The notes beneath the pieces are model-generated. The model searched no databases and was not told where the DNA came from. It was given only the letters and a program-made list of their open reading frames with translations. The position numbers and the translations under genes were made by a program. A stretch of 64,000 nt of DNA from Microbispora hainanensis (GTDB lineage: Bacteria; Actinomycetota; Actinomycetes; Streptosporangiales; Streptosporangiaceae): positions 1-64,000 of the forward strand of contig NZ_VIRM01000022.1 in NCBI RefSeq assembly GCF_006874475.1. Direction: 5' to 3'. Below are positions 59,038-64,000 of this stretch, in pieces (the first letter of the stretch is position 1; each line of letters opens with the position of its first letter).

Positions 59038-60296
59038 CCACGCCGCTCCGCAGGGCCCTCGCGGCGTGCGCCGCCGCGTTCGCCCTGGCGGGTGGCACGT
59101 TCCTCGTTCCCGGCCCGGCCAGGGCCGACGACGTACGGCTCAGCCAGCAGGACGTGCTGCGCACGCTCGACGCCGACGACGCCTGGCGGCTGACGAAGGG
59201 CAAGGGCGTGACCGTCGCGGTCCTCGACTCGGGTGTCGATCCCGGCCACCGCGACCTCGCCGGATCGGTCGTCACCGGCAGGGACTTCACGGCCGGGGCC
59301 AACCCGCGCGGAGTGCAGCCCGTGCGCCTGCACGGCACCTACATGGCCTCGCTCATCGCCGGGCACGGGCACGGTCCCGGCGGCGCCGACGGCATCATCG
59401 GCATCGCGCCGGAGGCCAAGGTGCTGTCGGTGCGGGTGATCCTCGAAGACGAGGAGCCCGGGTTCCGCACGTTCAACTCCGATGCGCGCTACGAGGCCGT
59501 GGTCGCCAAGGGCATCCGCTATGCCGTGGACCACGGCGCCGAGGTGATCAACCTCTCGCTGTCGAAGGACGTGCCGACGAAGGACGAGCGCACGGCGATC
59601 AAATACGCGATCTCCAAGGGCGTGGTCCTCGTCGCCGCGGCGGGCAACGAGGGCGCGGGCAAGCGGACCGCGCCGTACTCCTACCCGGCGGCGATCCCCG
59701 GCGTGATCTCGGTGGCCGCCGTCACGTCCACGCTGAGGCGGGCCTCGTTCTCCAACCGGAACTCCTCGGTGATGGTGGCCGCGCCGGGCGTCGACGTCCT
59801 CGGGGCCGGCCCCGGCGACGAATACTGGGTCGGCCGGGGGACCTCCCAGGCGACCGCGCTCGTCTCCGGCGTCGCCGCGCTGATCAAGTCGCGGTATCCC
59901 CGCATGTCGCCCGCCCTCGTCGCGCAGGCGCTCGCGTCGTCGCCCGCCCGGAAGGGGCCGTACAACACCGGCACCGGGTTCGGGGTGGTCAACGCCCACC
60001 GGGCGCTGAGCGTGGCGGCCACCCTGGCCCGGCATCGCGCCACGGCGTCGGGGACGGGCGTGCAGAACCCCTCGCGTGCCGTCCGTGCGGCGGCGGCCGA
60101 CCCGGACCCCATCGTGGTCGTACGGCGCGACACGGGGTCGATCCTGCTCTGCGGCGCCATCGCGCTCGGCGGCTTCGCCGGCTCGGGCGCGGGCGTGGCC
60201 GTCCTGCTCGTCCTCACCCGGCGGGCGCGCAGACGGCAGCGGGAGGAGGACGACGCGCTGCCGCCTGCTCCTTGGCCGACGGGCCTGCCGACGTAG
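59031..60296 (+). CDS. Mycosin-like subtilisin-family serine protease
   Basis: 421 residues from GTG 59031 (GTGCTGA overlap with the upstream stop). A Sec signal peptide (near residues 1-32) precedes an S8 subtilase domain with the full triad: Asp66 in VAVLDSGVDPGH, His101 in LHGTYMASLIAG, oxyanion Asn206 in AAAGNEGAG, and Ser272 in GRGTSQATALVSG. The C-terminal transmembrane helix (SILLCGAIALGGFAGSG, then VAVLLVLTRRARRR) anchors it, as in MycP proteases of type VII secretion. No ESX genes lie nearby. The family cleaves secretion substrates at the membrane surface. The product is intact, unlike its neighbour at 61205-62371. Confidence 0.9.
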   Translation: MLTTPLRRALAACAAAFALAGGTFLVPGPARADDVRLSQQDVLRTLDADDAWRLTKGKGVTVAVLDSGVDPGHRDLAGSVVTGRDFTAGANPRGVQPVRLHGTYMASLIAGHGHGPGGADGIIGIAPEAKVLSVRVILEDEEPGFRTFNSDARYEAVVAKGIRYAVDHGAEVINLSLSKDVPTKDERTAIKYAISKGVVLVAAAGNEGAGKRTAPYSYPAAIPGVISVAAVTSTLRRASFSNRNSSVMVAAPGVDVLGAGPGDEYWVGRGTSQATALVSGVAALIKSRYPRMSPALVAQALASSPARKGPYNTGTGFGVVNAHRALSVAATLARHRATASGTGVQNPSRAVRAAAADPDPIVVVRRDTGSILLCGAIALGGFAGSGAGVAVLLVLTRRARRRQREEDDALPPAPWPTGLPT

Positions 60297-60305
60297 CATC
60301 GAGGT

Positions 60306-61211
60306 ATGCCGCCCGAGCAGCCCCGCATCCCGCAGACGGCGCGGACGCCGTCCGGTCTCCGGCGGCCGGGTCCGCGGGCGCTGCCGCTCGGCGCGTCCGC
60401 GCGCCGCGCCCGCGCGCGGCCCTGGACGGCGTCGAGGGGACGGACCGCCGCCGCCCAGGCGGCCAGGGAACGCGCCGAACTCGCGCGCGGCATCCGCTTC
60501 CGCTCGCTCTACCTCACGATCATGGGCGTCGTCCTCGCCGTCGCCGCGGTGAACGTGCTGCTGGGATCGGTCGGGCTGATCCAGGAGAACCAGGCGAGGC
60601 CGCTCACCGACGCCGAGCGCGCCCGATATGTGGCCGAGGACGTGGCCCGCCGGTGGCGCGCGTGGCCCGCCGGCATGGTCTTCCCCGAGGAGCTTCCATA
60701 CCTCGCGCTCGGCCGCGCCCAGCAGTACGCGCGCCGGGTGGGCATCGCCCCCGAGGCGGCGTGCGCCGCGGCGGTCGACTCGCCGGTGGCGGCGGTGCTG
60801 CGCAAGCACGGCTGCCAGGCCGTGCTGCGCGCCACCTACGTCGACCAGACCTCGACGTTCGCCGTCACCGTGGGCGTCGCCGTGCTGCCGAGCGAGCAGG
60901 ACCGCGCCGACGCGGCGGGCGAGCTGCCCGTGGACGACCGGGTGGGCGTACGGCCGGTGGCCTTCCCCGGCACGGTCACCGACACGTTCGGCGCGGCCCA
61001 GCGCCAGCGCACGGGATGGGTGGGCGCCGGGCCGTACATCGTCTTCTCCACAGTGGGGTACACCGACGGAAGGACGCGCGCCTCCGTCCCCCTGGAGGAA
61101 CAGGTGAACAGCGAGATGTGGCCCGTGGCCGAGACCGTGGCCGGGCGCATCGCGCGCGCCCTCGGCGAGCCCCCCGACGTCCCCCGCTGCACACAGGGGA
61201 ACGTGTGCTGA
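60306..61211 (+). CDS. Single-pass membrane protein preceding the pseudosubtilase
   Basis: 301 residues. A basic cytoplasmic N-terminus, one transmembrane helix (LTIMGVVLAVAAVNVLLGSVG, about 77-97), then an outside domain that parallels 58318-59037: RRWRAWPAGMVFPEELPYLA, ARRVGIAPEAACAAAVDS, KHGCQAVLRATYVDQTSTFAVTVGVAVLP, VRPVAFPGTVTDTFGAAQRQ, GPYIVFSTVGYTDGRTR. The shared RATYxD, AFPGTVTD and GPYxV motifs show an ancient duplication. It ends with a Cys-containing tail overlapping the next gene by 7 nt. Confidence 0.8.
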   Translation: MPPEQPRIPQTARTPSGLRRPGPRALPLGASARRARARPWTASRGRTAAAQAARERAELARGIRFRSLYLTIMGVVLAVAAVNVLLGSVGLIQENQARPLTDAERARYVAEDVARRWRAWPAGMVFPEELPYLALGRAQQYARRVGIAPEAACAAAVDSPVAAVLRKHGCQAVLRATYVDQTSTFAVTVGVAVLPSEQDRADAAGELPVDDRVGVRPVAFPGTVTDTFGAAQRQRTGWVGAGPYIVFSTVGYTDGRTRASVPLEEQVNSEMWPVAETVAGRIARALGEPPDVPRCTQGNVC

Positions 61212-62371
61212 GGCCGGCCTTCCTCTGCGCGGCGATCACGGCCGTCCTCCTGGGGACGGGACCGGCGGCCGCGGCCGCGCCGGGCGACGAGGACGCGCGG
61301 TGGGCGCTCGACGCCGTCAACGCCGCCGCCGCCTGGAAGGTCAGCAAGGGCGCGGGCGTGACCGTCGCCCTGCTCGGCGGCGGGCAGCCCGACGCCGGCC
61401 TGCCCGGGCTGAGCGGCCGGATCGAGCTGGGGCCCGACCTGACGGGCGCGGCGATCGGCGACGACACGGTGCCGCCGGGCGACGACGCGACCGCTCTGGC
61501 CGCGGCGATCGCCGGAAGCGGACGCGGCGGGGGGACGCCGGGGATCGCGCCGGAGGCGCGGGTGCTGTCCGTCCCCGTGGCCCGGAACCCTTCCGGGGGC
61601 CCGGCGGGACCCGCGGAGACACAGGACAGCCCGATCGCCCGGGGCATCCGCTACGCCACGGGCCGGGGCGTCAAGGTCATCTGCCTGCCCGTCCCGGCGT
61701 ACGCCGTGGACCGGGCGGAGCGGGACGCCATCTCCTTCGCACAGGCGAGGGGCGTGGTGGTCGTCGCGGCCGTGGGGGACGCCGGCCGGTCGCCGTACGC
61801 CCGGGAGAACGGCACGTCCTACTGGGCGTTCCCCGCGGGCTACCCGGGGGTGGTGGGCGTCGCCGCCGTCGACCGCAAGGGCGCCAAGACCCCGGGCAGC
61901 AGCGACAACCTCTCGGTCCTGGTCGCCGCGCCGGGCGACCGCGTGCCCGTGACCCTCGCGGGGGGCCGCCGGGGAGCCGTCTCGGGGACCGGTGTGGCCA
62001 GCGCGCTCGTCGCGGGCGCTATCGCACTAATAAAGGCGAAATATCCGGATTTGCCGCCGGAGTTGGTGTCGCGTGCTTTGACGGCGACCTCGCGGCCTCG
62101 TCCGGCCGCGGGTTATGACGACAAAGTCGGATTCGGCGTCATAGACGCGGCGGCGGCCCTGCGGAAAGCCGCGGAGCTGACCGAATATGGCCGCGCGTTC
62201 TCCATGCGGGACGACGTGGTGCAGGACGACGCGCATTTCGGCAGTGGCCCGGTCTCGGAGGGGCCGGCGCGCCCGGGGCCCGATCCGGTTAGGCTCTGGA
62301 TCTACGGCATCGCCGTCGCCCTGGGAATCGGCGGTTTCTGCACCGCGTCCGTCGCGTTGCGCCGCCGTTGA
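61205..62371 (+). CDS. Catalytically dead subtilase paralogue (pseudo-mycosin)
   Basis: 388 residues from GTG 61205, overlapping the upstream stop. It has the plan of the intact mycosin: signal peptide, S8-like domain, C-terminal membrane helix (IYGIAVALGIGGFCTASVAL). Every catalytic position is changed: the Asp site reads VALLGGG (Gly58), the His site DDATALAAAIAG (Asp94), the oxyanion Asn site AAVGDAG (Asp192), and the Ser site SGTGVASALVAG (Gly263). The fold-determining strands are intact and the frame is open, with coding bias like its neighbours, so it is not a decaying gene. It may be a structural or regulatory partner of the active protease; that is inference. Confidence 0.85.
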   Translation: MLRPAFLCAAITAVLLGTGPAAAAAPGDEDARWALDAVNAAAAWKVSKGAGVTVALLGGGQPDAGLPGLSGRIELGPDLTGAAIGDDTVPPGDDATALAAAIAGSGRGGGTPGIAPEARVLSVPVARNPSGGPAGPAETQDSPIARGIRYATGRGVKVICLPVPAYAVDRAERDAISFAQARGVVVVAAVGDAGRSPYARENGTSYWAFPAGYPGVVGVAAVDRKGAKTPGSSDNLSVLVAAPGDRVPVTLAGGRRGAVSGTGVASALVAGAIALIKAKYPDLPPELVSRALTATSRPRPAAGYDDKVGFGVIDAAAALRKAAELTEYGRAFSMRDDVVQDDAHFGSGPVSEGPARPGPDPVRLWIYGIAVALGIGGFCTASVALRRR

Positions 62372-62507
62372 CCCGAAAGCCGCCGCTGCCCGAGTGCCGC
62401 CGGTGATCACATGTTGGCCGCCGTTCTGCAGCATTTCGGACGCGGTCTTCCCGATGTTCGTGTTTCCGGTGACAGAGCCCGGTTAAATTTCGCTAAGGTC
62501 GCGGCTC

Positions 62508-62876
62508 ATGGGGTACGAGCTGCGCGTAGAGCGGGATGCACCGCTCGCCTACGCCGAACTCGCGAGCGTCTCGGCACGGGCCGGATTCGAGCTGCGCGGG
62601 TCGCAGGAGGCGGGCGAGGTCGTCGCGCGCCACGGCGACTCGGTGCATCAGATCGCGACCTGGTCGGGGCGGCTCTCCGGCCAGCCCGGGTCCGACTGGC
62701 AGGTCGCCCAGCTGGCTCTTCTCACCGATCTCATGGGGGCCCGGCTCCTGGGTGAGGACGGCGAGGCGTACGGCATCAGGAACGGCGTCGTCGAGCAGAT
62801 CAACGGATCGTCCACGTACGAGTTCGGCAAGCTCGAAGAGATCCTCGCGGCCGGGCCGACCGAGTGGAGCGCTTGA
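62508..62876 (+). CDS. Hypothetical protein upstream of an alkyltransferase-like gene
   Basis: 122 residues, ATG 62508. Soluble, acidic, no motif that I recognise (GYELRVERDAPLAYAELASV, RLSGQPGSDWQVAQLALLTD, GEDGEAYGIRNGVVEQIN). It looks like a small alpha/beta protein. The next gene begins inside its end (13-nt overlap), suggesting they act together or are at least co-translated. Confidence 0.7.
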   Translation: MGYELRVERDAPLAYAELASVSARAGFELRGSQEAGEVVARHGDSVHQIATWSGRLSGQPGSDWQVAQLALLTDLMGARLLGEDGEAYGIRNGVVEQINGSSTYEFGKLEEILAAGPTEWSA

Positions 62877-63190
62877 GGGACGGCCGCGGCCAGCCGCCGC
62901 CGTACGCGGAGCGGGTGCTCGACGTGGTCGAGCGGATCCCCCGCGGCAAGGTGATGTCGTACGGGGACGTCGCCGAGTATCTCGGCGAGGGCGGCCCGCG
63001 GCAGGTCGGCCGCGTGATGTCGCTGTGGGGCGGAGCCGTGCCCTGGTGGCGCGTGATCCACGCCGACGGCACCCCGGCGGCCGGCCTCGAGGCCGAATGC
63101 GTCGCCCGGTGGCGCGAGGAGGGCACCCCGCACCGTGGGACGCGTGCGGACATGCGCGCGGCCCGCTGGGACGGCCGGGACCGGCCGTGA
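62864..63190 (+). CDS. Alkyltransferase-like protein (ATL, MGMT family)
   Basis: 108 residues from GTG 62864: the O6-alkylguanine-DNA alkyltransferase DNA-binding domain (YAERVLDVVERIPRGKVMSYGDVAEYLGEGGPRQVGRVMS), then PWWRVIHADG where active enzymes have PCHRV. The acceptor Cys is Trp, which is the hallmark of ATL proteins; these bind alkylated guanine and hand it to nucleotide-excision repair instead of transferring the alkyl group. The usual ATL motif is PWHR; here the His is also Trp. It overlaps the upstream gene by 13 nt. Confidence 0.85.
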   Translation: MERLRDGRGQPPPYAERVLDVVERIPRGKVMSYGDVAEYLGEGGPRQVGRVMSLWGGAVPWWRVIHADGTPAAGLEAECVARWREEGTPHRGTRADMRAARWDGRDRP

Positions 63191-63436
63191 CGGTGATCAT
63201 CGTAACCGTCTTCCGGTGCTGACTCCAGAGCTGACTTCGGGCCTGACGATCCGCGCCCCGGACGGTCGGATCGGCGTCCCACCCCTCCCCGTAGTGCCAC
63301 TCGTCACCCGGTGCCACAGGGGTGTCACCCGCTGATTCACAGGAAATCCACAGGCTTTCGCGAGTCAGGTCTGGCAGTGTTCTGGGGGCATTACCATTTT
63401 CTGAAACCAGGTCTGGCGAAGGGTGGTGCCTCCCGA

Positions 63437-64000
63437 ATGACACCCGCACCCACGAGCGACGCCGTCGCTGAACGACTGCGGGCTGTCCAGGAGCTATACG
63501 ACCGGGGCGAGCCGATAGACGCGCTGGTCGCGCTCGTGCGCGCGGAGGGGCTCAGCCCCGCGCAGCGCCGGGAGGTCGACCGCGAGGCGATCGTCGGTCC
63601 CCTGGGTCTGCGCCTCGACGCCGCCGCCAAACGCGGGCCCGCCCGCCGCCGTCAGACCATCGACGCGCTGCGCCCCTACCTCGCGGAGGTGGACCCGAAG
63701 GTCAAGCGGGAGCTGCCGGTCGGGCGCCGGGTCGCCTGCCACCTGATCGAGACGCAGGACCCGGGCGAGCTCGCCGAGGGCGACGCGCTGGCCAAGCTCG
63801 CCGCCGCCGCGGCCGAGCCCTCCCGCCGGGTGCGGCGGGGCCTGCGGTGGTACGCCGACCTGCCGGTGGAGGTCGGCGACCCCTCGCTGCTGCGCCTGCG
63901 GGCGGCCGACCTCGTGCCGGTCACGCAGATCGACGACATCACCTGGGTGGGCAACCGCCTGAGGGTGACCGGGCACGCCTACATCGCGGGCCTGTCGGTC
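63437..64000 (+). CDS. N-terminus of a large protein cut by the window edge, possibly a CDP-glycerol glycerophosphotransferase-type enzyme
   Basis: 188 codons from ATG 63437. The visible part is a helical, charged N-terminal region (AERLRAVQELYDRGEPIDAL, LVRAEGLSPAQRREVDREAIV) and the start of a beta domain (LRAADLVPVTQIDDITWVGNRLRVTGHAYIAGLSV). The WVGNRLRVTGHAYI pattern recalls the N-terminal domains that precede TagF/TagB-like glycerophosphotransferase or glycosyltransferase catalytic domains in actinomycetes. The catalytic part is outside the window, so the assignment is tentative. Confidence 0.5.
   Translation, partial: MTPAPTSDAVAERLRAVQELYDRGEPIDALVALVRAEGLSPAQRREVDREAIVGPLGLRLDAAAKRGPARRRQTIDALRPYLAEVDPKVKRELPVGRRVACHLIETQDPGELAEGDALAKLAAAAAEPSRRVRRGLRWYADLPVEVGDPSLLRLRAADLVPVTQIDDITWVGNRLRVTGHAYIAGLSV

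Noticed and set aside
58988-60809. Large minus-strand frame opposite the mycosin module
   Set aside because: No domain or ribosome site; the plus strand has subtilase motifs and overlapping starts typical of operons.
1-64000. tRNA, rRNA or insertion sequence
   Set aside because: I looked for cloverleaf-like segments ending in CCA, for terminal inverted repeats and for transposase motifs in the gaps and found none convincing; a tRNAscan or ISfinder search would settle it.

Overview
The window is high-GC actinobacterial DNA, with strong G/C at third codon positions, many GTG starts and dense short-spaced genes. Gene content (ECF sigE with its zinc anti-sigma factor, MoeZ, mycosin-like proteases, bacterial Ku plus split LigD, DUF3117, DUF3107, DUF222) points to a filamentous actinomycete. 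My best guess is the order Streptosporangiales. This is an inference, because no rRNA or other marker gene lies in the window.

Layout. 0-0.9 kb: 3'-truncated DUF222 gene. 1.2-9.3 kb: a minus-strand run of methyltransferase, sigma-region-4-like protein, UvrD-type helicase with a RelE/ParE-like N-terminus, a second sigma-like paralogue, and a CysRS-like protein that has lost its ATP-site motifs. 9.4-18 kb: a solute-binding lipoprotein, then lysine/DAP and housekeeping genes (fdxA, dapC, dapE, two LOG-family proteins, a DHPS C-terminal-like miniprotein, a DivIVA-like protein, tagA). 18-30 kb: paaX/enoyl-CoA hydratase, DUF3117, pepA, O-methyltransferase, then sigE-anti-sigma-htrA-tatB, mrp, DUF1003 and an MgtE-N/CBS protein. 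As I recall the Mycobacterium tuberculosis map, this order resembles Rv1202-Rv1232c with insertions. 30-43 kb: CitE-like lyase, CPBP protease, a large Asp-box propeller, Nudix, DUF6758, a degenerate metallo-beta-lactamase protein, RecB-type nuclease, DUF2236, a hydrolase, DEAD-box helicase and a ferritin-like protein. 43.9-48 kb: DUF3107, TetR and the NHEJ genes (LigD polymerase and ligase divergent from ku).

48.2-54.7 kb is the most unusual part. Six small secreted proteins lie on the minus strand, separated by 400-820 bp gaps. Three are Asn/Trp-rich (one with Trp-Cys in place of Trp-Trp), two have Lys-Asn runs around a shared 16-residue core, and one is short and acidic-tailed. Four share the element AAAAG-N12-GTTTGTC about 130-145 nt before the start codon. 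Five have two consecutive hairpins in the leader, and three are followed about 200 bp downstream by nearly the same terminator. This looks like one co-regulated set of cell-surface proteins that I cannot assign to chaplins or rodlins.

55-64 kb: alpha/beta hydrolase, moeZ, a membrane protein/winged-helix regulator pair with a palindromic operator, a duplicated module of membrane protein plus subtilase in which the second subtilase has lost every catalytic residue, an alkyltransferase-like protein, and the start of a gene that runs off the window.
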